Source: Triparma columacea
Taxonomy: Eukaryota > Sar > Bolidophyceae > Parmales > Triparmaceae
Assembly (NCBI GenBank): GCA_030267965.1
Contig: BRYA01000200.1
Location: 7,171 to 69,009 of the forward strand
Direction: 5' to 3'
Length of the DNA stretch: 61,839 nucleotides
Below are positions 1-11,018 of this stretch, piece by piece; the stretch's first letter is position 1; every line of letters starts with the position of its first letter. The notes below the pieces were generated by a model that did no database searches, was not told the origin of the DNA, and saw only the letters and a program-made list of their open reading frames with translations. The translations under genes and the position numbers were made by a program.

Positions 1-1986
1 ATCCCTTGAGCATTGACGAGGTTCGCTAATCTTTCGATTTCCTCCTCCGTCTTTGCAACGTTTACAAAGCTGTCAGGATTCATTGGTACGGTCGAAGCGG
101 CGGTCGTACGGCCGGCGGACGGCGGCACGGCACTAACATTATTGCTGTCTGCGACCAGACCGACGGCGTCCTCATGACCATTTTCAGAGTCTGCGGTAAT
201 GGCGATTATGGCTTTTGTTAGTCAAAATGAAAAAGATTTCCACACATGCCCCTCGATGCCTCATGCGGTCGCCGCAGAAGCGTCCCATGCGGTCGCTAGT
301 ATAAGCGTCCCATGCGGTCGCCGCAGACGGAACCCACGCAGTCGCCGGAGACGGATCCCATGCGGTCGCTGCAGACCGGCACACGCACAAGTGCGCCGCG
401 GCCGCTGCCCGTCGAGCTCAACGCCGAGGGCCAGGCCCTCCACGAACGGCTCCGCACGTTCCGCACGCGGCGGTGAGAAAAAATACAAAGTTTCAACGCA
501 TCCTCCCGCGACTCTCCTGCTCTCCCCTAGAGTATTACAATGTATTTTCCTTTTCTGGCTCGCAACACACAACTCACCTCGTCCCGCGTCCTCGTGGCCG
601 TTTTTAGAGTCTGCGGTAATGGCGATTATGGTGTTTGTTATGTTAGTCAACATGAAGAGATTTCAACGCGTGCTCCTCGTTTCTGTGTAGCATATCAAGC
701 GCCCCGCGCGGTTGCCGGAGACGGAACCCATGCGGTCGCCGCAGAAGCGCCACCCATGCAGTCGCCGCAGAAGTGCCCCATGCGGTCGCTAGTATAAGCG
801 CCCCACGCGGTCGCCGCAGACGGAACCCACGCAGTCGCCGGAGACGGATCCCATGCGGTCGCCGCAGACGGAACCCATGCAGTCGCCGGAGACGGATCCC
901 ATGCGGTCGCCGCAGACCGGCGCGCGCGCGTGTGCGCCGCGGCCGCCGCCCGTCGAGCTCGACGCCGAGGGCCAGGCCCTCCTCGAACGGCTCCGCGTGT
1001 TCCGCACACAGGCGATAAGAAAAAATACAAGGGTCTCCCCCCCTGCGACTCCCTGAATCGAACTTACCTTGGTCTTGTCCAGCGTCCTCGTGAGAGCTTT
1101 TAGATTTAGACACTGTGAAGGGGACAACACAACACATTGCAAAAGTGAGAGAAAAAATCCAAAGCTTCAACGCGTCCTCCCGCGACTCTCCCACTCTCTC
1201 CTAGAGTATTAAAATGAAATTCTCTCTTCTGGCTCTCAACGCACAACTCACCTCGTCCGGCGTCCTCGTAAGACATTTCAAGTGCTGCAGAGGAAACGAC
1301 AAAGGGGGGGGAAGTGAGTAAAAGTGGCAAACTTCATCTTGTCCTCCCACACATCTCCCGCCCTCTCCTAAATTATAAAGATGTTCTTTTCCTCCTTGAG
1401 CTCTAGACGCTCACTCACCTCGTCTGGCTTCCTCATGATCACTTTCAGATTCTGCGGGTGTGTAAATGTTGATGTGTTTTTGAGTTTTTTGGAATCATTT
1501 CAACAGGCTTCCCAACGACCTCTCTTTTTTCACTCCATCCCATCTCATCCCCTCCACGAACTCACCTCGTCTGACGTCTCCATGAGTACCATCAATATCA
1601 TTAGTTACCCCAAGGTTGCCAGCATAGTCATTTGCAGACTTGACGACATCAGCGGCAACCTCGGCAGCAATGTCACGGTGTTCCACCGCCTCGACGACAA
1701 CGATATCGTCGACAGCATGCTCGACAACAGCAAACTGATCCGCGGCGGAATCAGCAACGGCCGCAAGGAGGACAGCAAGGTCAGTTGCAGCACTGACAAT
1801 TTCAGCAGCTGTGCCAATGTGCGCAGTGCGCTTGATGGCAGAAACAAGGTCGTTGACTGACGATGCTGTAGATGCAAGATCGGCAGTATGTTGAGCTTTT
1901 GTTGCCCTTAAGTCGGCTTTCAATCCAGCTATCTCCTTGTCCCTCTGCTTCAGGAGGATGGTGAAATCCTTCTCACTGTCCGCCAT
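1..1986 (-). CDS. Coiled-coil protein with duplicated mini-exons (3' end off the window)
   Basis: Family not recognised. Exons on the minus strand are 1566-1986, 1419-1451, 1252-1284, 1068-1112, 578-610 and 190 to the window edge. Exon 1 starts at ATG 1986 and encodes a charged, Ala-rich probable coiled coil of about 140 residues. The next four exons are 33, 33, 45 and 33 bp, all phase 1-1, and each encodes a copy of a motif close to DSKNGHEDAGR. The last exon opens with the same motif, then becomes low-complexity and stays open to the edge. Donors are GTGAG or GTAAG and acceptors are CAG. The end of exon 1 (GTHGDVRR) is itself a diverged copy. An in-frame upstream exon at 2025-2119 (starting MSTPEQLEEY) is possible but needs a 34-bp intron. 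Phases agree throughout, so the gene model is fairly secure; the function is unknown. Confidence 0.62.
261..480. repeat. Intronic GC-rich minisatellite, copy 1
   Basis: The intron between mini-exons 5 and 6 holds imperfect 24-bp units of the type GCGGTCGCCGCAGACGGA, alternating with a GCAGTCGCCGGAGACGGA form. They are followed by a GC-rich block running to the polypyrimidine region. The whole block recurs at 717-1030, so intron and exon were copied together. Confidence 0.75.
717..1030. repeat. Intronic GC-rich minisatellite, copy 2
   Basis: This has the same 24-bp unit family as 261-480, with two more units (about 48 bp higher-order period around 789-930) and the same downstream block. The block at 945-1010 reads on the plus strand as a short helical peptide starting VELDAEGQAL, with a diverged in-frame counterpart at 413-470. 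The difference in unit number between the copies indicates slippage after the intron-exon unit was duplicated. Confidence 0.75.
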
Positions 1987-2119
1987 CAGCCTGCGAAAGC
2001 GTGAGGGGGGAAATTTGTTTTCACGACGAAGATGTTGGGTGAGCTGAGATGAATACTATTTGCGCATATGCGTCGCCGCTGCTGCCGCAATATTCTTCTA
2101 ATTGCTCAGGAGTCGACAT

Positions 2120-3421
2120 CCCCGAGGAAGTTTGGCTAGGCTGTTGTGTCCTCCTTCCTCCCTCCCTCCCCCCCCCCCACCGTATCCTCCCTCCCCAACG
2201 ATCCCTCCTCCGAATTCGCCTTCTATACAATCCTCACCTTCTTTCGTCCTTATCCACTCCGCTTCAGTGTCTCAAGTCCCTGTTGCAAAGAGTTCTCGAA
2301 ATGAACCTGCCCGGGTTTCAAAAAGTAACAACGACCTAACAAAGGAGGAGGGGGAGGGAGGGGGAAGGGGGGTTGAGTTCGTATGATCAATGAAGACGTT
2401 AGCACCCCCAAGAACAGAAGGACAGTCTATGAACATAAGAACTGCTCGTGTCACAAGCTTCTCGCGATGCTGCTCCCTCACCTTGGTCTGCTTCTTGTCG
2501 TTGTTACCGTCGCCAAGATCTGCTGAGATGGAGCAACGATCGTGGGGGGGAGAGGGGGGTGAGAATTCTTACGGCAACACGTTGAGCTCCTTCCGGACTC
2601 GTCGACGGCGGCTTCTCCTGCGCCTCGAGGTCAACTTCATAGTCTTCATGCTGCAATGAGAGAAGCGAAGAATGGGGGAGGATCTAAGCGATGAAGAACA
2701 CAAAGACGGAAGAAGAAGGGGTTAGTACAGGAGTAGCAGATTGACGTTAACCAGCCTACACTCGCATCGTTGTGACGACCCAAACTATGTCTCTGCAAGC
2801 AAAGACGTCCAATCCACTTCCCAATCTCCAAACGCAGCCCTTTCAGCAACTCGCGTTGCTACAAGCACTAGCTTCGCTCCTCCAACACATCGATTCTCGA
2901 TCCTTGCCTTCTCTCTGCTGTCTCTCATCACGCAAGCTCCCATCCAAATCCTGCCCTCCCCTGGAACCTCAATTCTGACTGTCTTACCTTTGCAGCACAG
3001 GCGATATCCACGTCAACTGCGAGTGGTGGTTGCATTTACCACTTTTACGACTGCTCCGCCCCTCCAACGCCTATATTCTTCCGTTGATCCTACCCTGCAA
3101 CCTACCTGCTCAGCACACGTCCCACTACAAGGGTTTCAAAAAGTAACAACGACCTCGCGGGTGTGTATTTCCACTTATGGACGTAGTTCACCCACAATTT
3201 GCGTTACGTGCTCCTGAAGATCGTGGTAGTCGTCTGTTTGGGTACAGTTACTTGGGATTCTAACACAACAGTTTTTTGGTCGACAGTCCCCCAAAAAATT
3301 TGGATTCGAAGTAATACAGCAATTCCTTAAAATACTTTGGCGCCCCAGCCCCGCCGGAATCCTTTCCCTAATTTCCAATAATAGGTTGAAGTGGGCCCAG
3401 TCATCGTTCAGCGCAGCTCAT
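2120..3421. other. Gene-poor interval with a 25-bp direct repeat and two weak exon candidates
   Basis: No convincing gene is seen. An exact 25-bp direct repeat lies at 2313-2337 and 3131-3155. Two minus-strand segments have exon-like borders (CAG acceptor, GTAAG/GTGAG donor): 2573-2650, which reads HEDYEVDLEAQEKP and onward, and 2482-2522. The first carries the HED tripeptide seen in the mini-exon gene, but no start or continuation could be joined. A pure C run and G-rich tracts flank them. Plus-strand frames at 2741-3217 are Ser/Thr/Pro-rich and look like chance ORFs. Confidence 0.4.
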
Positions 3422-6400
3422 CTACGAGAATCGATTTGTCGCGACATTATTATCCACCGCCCCCAGCTTATTGCAAATAATGCCTTGCCTCCCAATGATG
3501 TTTTCGACGAACCTCTTCAGAGTTTTGCCCTTCTTGATGGTTCTAACGTCTCCAACGATGACGCACTTCTTTTTGGCTCTCGTAAGCCCTACGTTGAGCC
3601 TCCTCTCGTCGTTCAGGAAGCCTACTCCCCTGCCGCTCCTAACGAAGCTGAGGATGACAGTCTCGGCTTCGCAGCCCTGGGAAGAATCGACTGTGCACAC
3701 CGTGATATTTTGGTCCTTGAACCCCCTTGTCCTGAGTTGCTTCTTGATCTCCCCGACTTGGGCTGCGTAGAAGGTGATTACCCTGACCTTGTCCGGAGTG
3801 CACCAGCTGTACTTGAGCTCTTTGCGCTGCCTCAAGGTGAGGCCTTCATAGAGCTTGTTTCTTCCTATGCGGCTCAGGTGCTCCTCGAAGAGCTTTCTCA
3901 GCATCTTCACTACAGTGATTGCCTCCCCTTCGTTGCTGTAACTCCCCCCCCAACTCTGGACTTCCGGCATCTTGCCCTGCGTGTCAAAGAAGCACAGCGG
4001 CCCCTCGTTCCTATTGATGGAGACCCTGAAGAGTTCGCATTCCTCCTCTCCTTCCTTAGCGAGGGCCTTAACGCCGTCCTTAAGTTTGCCCCCGTACCAC
4101 TCCATCCCAGGGAAGAGACTGATTTCCGGGTCCATTCTGTATTGGGTGTCGAGCATGGTGTAGTCGTATTCCAAGTCGAGCTGCATCCGCTCGAGCATGC
4201 TCCTCTCGAACTTCATCCGCGTGCCCCTTTGGCTCATGGTAGTGGCGGGGAGCTGCTTAGGATCCCCAACAAGGAGCAGTCTCCTCGGCCTCAAAATGAA
4301 GGGGATCATAATATCGGCCTCAACACAAGCCCCGGCCTCGTCCACGACAAGATTGTCCACCGAGGACATGGACTTCACTGTCGCGCTCCCAGAAGACGAG
4401 AGCGTGCAGAAGATGATTTTACTTGTGTTAAGCCTTTCGGCGACGATCATCTTACTGTCGAGCTCGTCCCTCGCAAAATTCCTGCAGTCGACGAGCAGGT
4501 GACGGGTAGACTTGTGGTCCTGTTCCTCCAGCGACACGAGGACGCGATCCAAATACTGTTTGAAGTCCTTGGCGTAGGTTCTTGGGGTATGGCTGCGAAT
4601 TCTCTTCTTGATGCTTTCAACGATTGCGGCGATCTCGGCCCTGCTGTCCATTCCGTGCATTGCCGCATTTTCCGGGCTGATAGTATCGAGGAGCTCGTCG
4701 AAGCGTGGGAGAAGAGACAAGGCGTGTTCGAGGTCGTCCACAATCTGGTCAACGTATCTCCAAACAAACATTGACTCTACCGAATCGTTCCTGGGAACAT
4801 GCCCGGTGGCGGCGTTATCCTTGTCGCCGCGCTTTCCGATCTCCTCCGATAGCTTCGCTTCCACCCCAATGAGAGAAACGAGCGAGGTGGTTTCTTCCGG
4901 AGAGCCCCCCTGTTTTTGAAGGATTTTAGAGTGCTCAATAAGGAATCTCGACGCAAGGACGAGAATCGCCTTGTTGCTCGGCGCGCAAACGAGCGTTCTC
5001 TGTCCCGATGTCCTGCTGTCATGCAAGATCTTGAGCAAGGTCTGGACGGTAAATGTTGTCTTCCCGGTTCCAGGGGGTCCTTGGACTGCGACAAGCCAAG
5101 CGAGGAGCAGGGGGGGAGTGACATGCAAAGAGTTCTGTTAGAGATTGGGAATTGTCATACTTTGCTGATTTGTAGATTCCCACTCACCTAGCGTGATGTC
5201 CCTTGAAGATTCCTTTTGCTTTTCTACCGTTGTCGCTACCGGTGTCGCACTTGCGCTCTTCGAAGATGGTGCCGGAAGAGCTTGGACTGAATTGTCGAGG
5301 TCCTCCGAGAGCGACCTAGAGAACTTCCCAGTCACAGAGGCGCATTTCAGAACGAAAAGGTTCATAGCCTTGCACTGGGATTCATTGAGGGAGGCTGTCG
5401 CCTTCTCCGGTACCTCCTTAGCTCCTTCTTCTCCGCACCCTTGGCGATCGAAAACAAAGAAGTCGTTTACGTTAGCGCCTGCTTCATCTTGTAATGTTTT
5501 CCTCTTCTTCGTATTGGCCTGGACTTCGTCGTCGTCATTTTCGTCGTCATCTTCCTCGTCGCCGAATCGTATGTGCGTGCTCTTTTTGGTCCCCAGCAGA
5601 TTGTGCATGAAGGGAACCTCAAAACCCCTCTCGATGCTGTCGAAGCTCCTCACCAGTGATGTGACACTTCCGATGGGGAGGTAGTAAAAGCTAGTTCCAT
5701 TGGGGAAGTCATACGGGTTCTGGGACATGGGGGGGCGGGGGGTTTATGGGGGAGGGAGGGGGGTTTAGGGGGGGGGCGGGTGGTTAGGGGCTCTCCCTCC
5801 CTTCCTCTTCTCTCTCTCTCTTTCTCTCTCTCTCTCTATCTCTCTCTCCCGTTCTCACCTGACCGTCACTTGTGTTTGTCTTGTAGAACGGGGAGCAGCT
5901 TGGCATGTACGCGAAGAGCTTCACCTCTATCGCGCTTCCCATCCCGTTCTTCTCGCCGTAGTACCTCTCGGAGAAGGAGTGGACCGTAGTGGGATGCACG
6001 GCGCAGAAAAAGGGGACGCAATCCTGCAGGGGGGAAGGGAGGAGGGTGGAGGATTAGGGATTGGTTGGGGGGCTCACTTACTTAGCGCCCTCCGGTAAAC
6101 TTACCTCCCCTTTGTCGCCTTTGAACTCCCCTCCTTTCTCCCACGTTTTAGTCGGCACCAAGAGCATGATGCTGCCAACCCTAAAATGGTCGACAATTTC
6201 GCCGGTTAATTGGTGGCGATTGAAATCTTCCATCACGAGCTTGAAGAGGGTGGGGGGAGGATCAAGGCAGTCGGTGCTGGGGTCCGCTGATAGTAGCTTC
6301 AGTTTTGGGGTTTGAGGGGGCGGGGAAGGAGGAGTCGTGTTGTATCTGGGAGGGCGGTAGAGGGCGGTAGAGGGCGGTTGAGGGGAGGATCGGAAATTTT

Positions 6401-7935
6401 CAAACTTTAACAATAATGTGCTCACCTGTACGAAAACCTCGGCACAACACTCTGATCGCCCGTCGAATTCTCCTCGTTGTCCAACCTACACCACTTCGAC
6501 AGTCCCGAAACAATGTTCCCTCTCGCTTCGTCGAGGACCCCGTACTTAAGCGTGTCGTAGTAGTGGTTCATATCGTTATACCTAGATGGGACGTGGAGGG
6601 TGGTGGCGGTGGGGGTGTGCTTGTGGTGGTTTATCACCCCGCCCTTAATGCAGAGCTTTTCGACTAACATGGCGTACTTGCACTGCTGGGTGGCGAGGTG
6701 GATTATGTCCTCGGGGAAATCGGAGGTTTGGAGGACGGGGGGGGGGGAGGTGCTGAGAGGAGCGAAGGGAGCCGAGGGAAGGGGTTGCGTTAGAAATCAA
6801 GATGAAACTTTTTCTGTACCTTCCTCCACCACAATATGCACGACGCTGTGCTGCTGTGCTGCTGTACTGCTTTTATTTTTGCCCATACTCACCTGAGAGG
6901 AGAAGTGAGGGAAGTGTTGGGCTCTTTCGGATGCGTCTTGCTCCAGAAGTACTCGTCGAGTAGGTACTCCTCGGGGTGGGTCCAGTTGTAAAAGAGGATG
7001 GCGTAAAAGCGCTCGAACGGCGTGAGGGTGGCGGCAACTGGGTACGTCTGGTCGACTGTGTAGATGCTGCTGGCTGCTGGGAGGAGGAGGGATTTTTTCT
7101 GAGATGAAAAGGGTTAGGGTTTATAGGGAGGGGCGCTCCTCCCTGTCGCCGCACACTCACCTTGGCCAAATCTTTCTGAATCTGCTCTGCCGCCAGCTGC
7201 TGTTTCCTCGTCTGATTCTTCGCCTGCCTCCACTTGTGCTTCCTCCTCTTATTCGGCTCGTTGTTCCAGTTGCTCGGCCCATTGTTCGCTTGCAAGTCCA
7301 GCGGATTTACGCATATACCCTTTCCCACCCTAACTCCCCTGCACATTTTTAGAAAGTGAAGTGTGAAGAGAAAGGTTTAGAGAAAGGGAAGCGGCAATTA
7401 TAGAGAATGCAAGGCTTGCACTGAGATGAGAGTGTGATGCCCTCATTTGTGCAATCGTTTGTCGAAATACAGTCAACGCGCACGAACATAAAACTCACCT
7501 GGCGTTTCGCCTCATACGCTCGGCCCCGCCGATGAAGTTGTGATGCAGGGCCTCAGAGATGGAGGAGGCTGGGTTGTTGACGTTGAATTCATGAGGGGAG
7601 TCGTCGATTATGCGGACACGGGGGGCTGGAGCAGAGACGCCGTGGTCGTAGTTGGGAGAGGATGGTTGGTAGGGGTTGGAGTTGGGGTTGGAGTGGCTGC
7701 CTGAGCCACGACCGCCGGTGGTTAATCCACGGTCGCCGGTATTTGGACCGTGACCGTGTCTACCCCTTCCTCCTCCGCCACCCCTTCCTCCTCCTCTTCT
7801 TTTAGCTCTTGGCCCTCTTCTTGTGTCATCTGGTCCTCCCCCTGGTGGCCCTTTTGGCGGTGGATGATTATTGAGCAATGTCATTGATTCGATGACAGAT
7901 TTTGGGGGCATAGGGAAGGGTGGGTCGGAATCCAT
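3422..7935 (-). CDS. SEN1/UPF1-type superfamily 1B helicase
   Basis: Predicted RNA/DNA helicase of 1226 residues, with roles in the family in transcription termination, R-loop removal or RNA decay. Exons: 7499-7935, 7161-7338, 6893-7098, 6426-6752, 6105-6276, 5859-6023, 5188-5719 and 3422-5085; phases agree at every junction. The N-terminus is RGG-rich. The core motifs are in order: Q motif LNESQ, Walker A GPPGTGKT, Ia APSNKA, Walker B VVDEAGA, motif III GDPKQLPAT, motif IV DTQYRMDPE, motif V TVDSSQGCEAE and motif VI LNVGLTRAK. The last intron must end at the distal acceptor GTCGCAG (exon from 5085), which restores ITLVQGPPGTGKT. The nearer CTAACAG acceptor breaks the frame. Exon 5 has an ambiguous acceptor (6276 or further upstream). 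About 50 extra residues lie between the Q motif and Walker A. Whether it is the SEN1, UPF1 or IGHMBP2 orthologue is not settled. Confidence 0.88.
5806..5850. repeat. CT microsatellite in a helicase intron
   Basis: A run of CT dinucleotides on the plus strand (GA on the coding strand) sits in the intron between the 5859-6023 and 5188-5719 exons. G-rich tracts flank it on one side. Confidence 0.85.
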
Positions 7936-8144
7936 GGCTTGTTTTGGGTTGGGAGAGTGGAAAGGAGGAGGGGGAGGGGGGATGGGGAGGGCCGACCCTT
8001 GTGGGGTTATTGAAAGTTAGGTTTGTAAGGTGTTTGTGCCAATTGTTAGAATTGTGGGTAAATATCTGAGCGAACTGATGTATAATTAGTGGTTAGGTAG
8101 TATTAATATCGTATTTCTATGGTAGTTAAAAAAAGAAAGGAGAA

Positions 8145-10154
8145 ATGGGAAAAATGATAGGTTCGAGCATTCATTTCAGGAGGGACTCAACACCCAAAAT
8201 GAGCATCCCATCGCCAAGTTGGAGGGTACAACCCGTACCAAGTGGATGGTATATAGAGGCTATTAAGCGTGGTGTCGTGAGGGGCACTCTGGAGCTGGGG
8301 ACTTCTACCCTCAGCGATGAGGTCGAGCGAAAGTTCTTAATTGAGAGTGGTAATCAAGGACAATTCAGGATTGGGAGGGATGACGATCAGTGGTGAGTAT
8401 ATATTGGGCGTTGGGTGGAGACGGGGGGGGAGGGTGAATCCAAAAGGTCCCATTCTCTTACCCCTCCCTTACCCCTCCTCCTTCCCTCTTCCCAAAGTGA
8501 GATTGGAATCAGCTCGTCGTTGGCCTCCCGGGTTCACTCGGTGCTTCACTTCCGCCGCATCAATTCCACCATCACCCTGCCTTACATATATGATTGTGGT
8601 TCCACCCACGGGGTCTTCCTCAACACCAAGGAGCGTAACAGGATTCCTCCTAACATGCACACGGAGCTCTACTCCGGGGACATCCTGCAGTTTGGGTACG
8701 AAAGCCCGGCGGAGGGAATGCTTTACTTCTTGAAGCACAACCCGGGGGGGGAGGGGGGGGAGCTCACTAGGGACGAGGTTTTTGGTATCCTCCAGGAGGT
8801 CAAGAGGGGGAGACAGGTTATTTCCACCACGCACGGGGAGGGGAGGCGGGAGGAGAGAAGGGGGGAGAAGGAGGAAGAGAAGGAGGAAGATGAGGAGGTT
8901 GAAGTTACGTGGGGCATGCAGGAGGACGCTGTGGAAGAGGACGAGGAAGGGGAGGGGGGGGAATCCAAGGGGGTCGAGGAGCTGCTCAAGATGCCGACGT
9001 CGGAACTGCCGAGGTCGCAACAGAAATCTCACGAGAGGCTTCTCACTAAGGGGAGGAAGCTGGAGAACTTGAAGGTGGAGTTGGAGAGGATTGAGGCCAA
9101 GAGGGACGGGAGCGAAGACGGGAGCTTGAGCGCAGGGCAAGAAAACAGGGCCGAGCAAAATAGGAGTAGCATAGAAAAGCTGGAGGGGGAATTGGCGGAG
9201 ATCGCTAGGGGTATTAATGAGGGCATGGGAAATAAGGGGGGCGGGGAGAGGGCGGCCAAGAAGAGGGTGAAGCAGGATATGGAGGAAGAGGACGACGACT
9301 TTTACGACAGGACCGGGAGGGGCGGGGGAGAGAATTTGGGTGCTTCGACAGGATCTCAGGGAGGGGAAGGCGAGGCGGACTTAAGGAGGAGGAGGGGAAA
9401 GTACTTAGATGGGATCGAAAAGAACAGGAATGAGAGGGAAGGGCTCGAGACAAGGAAGAGGAAACTCATGGCGGAGATGACCATGGCCGAGGTCGATGAG
9501 GACGAGATTGAGGTTTACGTGAAGAAGGAGCAGATCGAAGAGGTGGAGAAGGGGAAACATAAATTAGATAATGAGGATAGGAGGTTGAGGGGGGAGATTG
9601 AAGCGTGCGAAAAACTGTTGGACATCGTCAACGAGAGTTGGAGGGAAGAGAAAAAGGAGGGGGGCGTGAAGGGGGCGGCGGATGCAAGCGTGGGGATGAT
9701 GGGGGCACCACCAGCGAAAAGGATGAAGGTGACGGTGGAGGAGGCAAAGGGGACGATGGGGGCACCGCCGATGAAGTCGAAGGGGGTAGAAATGCCGCCG
9801 CTGCCAAAGTCAAAGGGGGTAGAAATGCCACCGCCACCAAAGTCGAAGGGGGTAGAAATGCCACCGCCGCTGAAGGCTCAGGCAGCCATGGCTCCACCAG
9901 CGAAGGCTCAAGCTGCCGTGCCCTCCCCCCAAATGCGTAATCCCAACAAGAAGAAACCAATCAGCACAGCCGAGCTCCTACAAAGGCACGCCAACAAGAA
10001 GCAGACCTTGGGACCTGCTAAGCCGCCCCCGAGCGCGGCCATGGCGGTGGGGAAAGAAAGTGACGACAAGAAAATCGAATGGCAAGCACCGCAGGGACAG
10101 GATGGAAGCGGGATGAACACAAAACTACACAAGAAATTCGCAGGGCGGTATTGA
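8145..10154 (+). CDS. FHA-domain protein, kanadaptin (SLC4A1AP)-like
   Basis: Exons 8145-8392 and 8498-10154 give 634 residues. Splicing joins FRIGRDDDQ to CEIGISSSLASRVHSVLHF, rebuilding an FHA domain at about residues 72-165. It has the GR, SRVH, DCGSTHG(V)FLN and SGDILQFG signatures of phosphothreonine binding. A long Glu/Lys/Gly-rich part follows, containing LTKGRKLENLKVELERI (coiled coil) and DDDFYDRTG at about residue 350. It ends GMNTKLHKKFAGRY. The FYDRT motif after an N-terminal FHA and this style of C-terminus are features I associate with kanadaptin, a nuclear, spliceosome-associated protein. Residues 505-545 hold short tandem repeats of KSKGVEMPPP and KAQAA type. The FHA assignment is firm; the orthology is likely. 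Confidence 0.85.
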
Positions 10155-11018
10155 TCGGTATTGATGGATAATCGGAAACTTACTTAGTTTTTCTTGTTTC
10201 CAATGAAAACCAAACGCCCACAACATGTTTTGCTTCAAACCTACGTTAACTCAACAAACAAAATGCAATCGCTAATCGCTGCAATCGCACTTGGAGATTT
10301 CGTGAGAAATAAATCTTCATTATGCAATTTAGTTTTATATTTGATATATAATGACAAATTTACAATTTGACGCAAACAAACAATAAATGTATCAAGTTAG
10401 GAAAATTTCAGAAAATATTTGTTATTGGATAATATTAAAATTGACTATGAATAAACAACTGTGTATAAAAAGTATGTCATATAGAAATTAAAAGCTAAAA
10501 AACTCATTTTGTATATTTTTGACTAAATAATATTCTCAAAATAAATCTCAAATGTAATTATGAACACACAATACAATATTTAATCACTAATAAACAATTG
10601 CAATTATTTACATGTTATAGGCCTCATAAGAAACTTAAAATTAAAAATTGGACAAAATCCAACCGATTACGCAGCGCCGCGCATCCCAAGTGTAGGAGTT
10701 TTTGTTTGCCCCTGACACCACGCCCTACTGTAATCACCCCCTCAACCTCTCAAATCTTCAAAAATCCTTGGGCCCACTTTCACTGGGTGAACCAAAAGTT
10801 CAAGGCGTCAAAAAGGAACTTTGGTGTCAACAAAACCTTAGGAGCTTCTTTCCTGGCCCTATATTTTTACCGAGCCCCTCCTGTTCACCGCTTCCGTCCC
10901 TCGGTCTCTCTAAGCTCCCTCTCTCCCTCTCCCTCCCCGCCTCCCCCCCCCTTGCCTCCCAACAGTCCAAACTTCACCTCGGAAGTTCAGATCTGTTAAG
11001 TTGCCAACAAAAACGTCC
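10155..11018. other. AT-rich intergenic region followed by C/T-rich leader
   Basis: From about 10180 to 10660 the DNA turns strongly AT-rich, in clear contrast to the GC-rich genes on both sides. It has many AAT/ATTT runs and no ORF. From 10700 to 11000 it becomes C/T-rich and probably carries the promoter and 5' leader of the kinase gene. No RNA gene or mobile element was recognised. Confidence 0.6.

Noticed and set aside
199..1194. Several long frames on both strands over 199-1194
   Set aside because: They follow the GC-rich minisatellite, which is open in many frames; the minus-strand mini-exon model explains the region with consistent splice phases.
1991..2024. 34-bp intron that would add an MSTPEQLEEY exon to gene 1
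   Set aside because: Phase fits, but 34 bp is shorter than any other intron seen here; kept only as an alternative.
3175..3378. Minus-strand 67-codon frame with RIPSNCTQTDDYHD
   Set aside because: It briefly looked like a transposase fragment, but no catalytic motif, second fragment or terminal repeats were found.
3386..4774. 462-codon plus-strand ORF opposite the helicase
   Set aside because: It is the antisense shadow of the helicase exon, which carries every SF1 motif on the minus strand.
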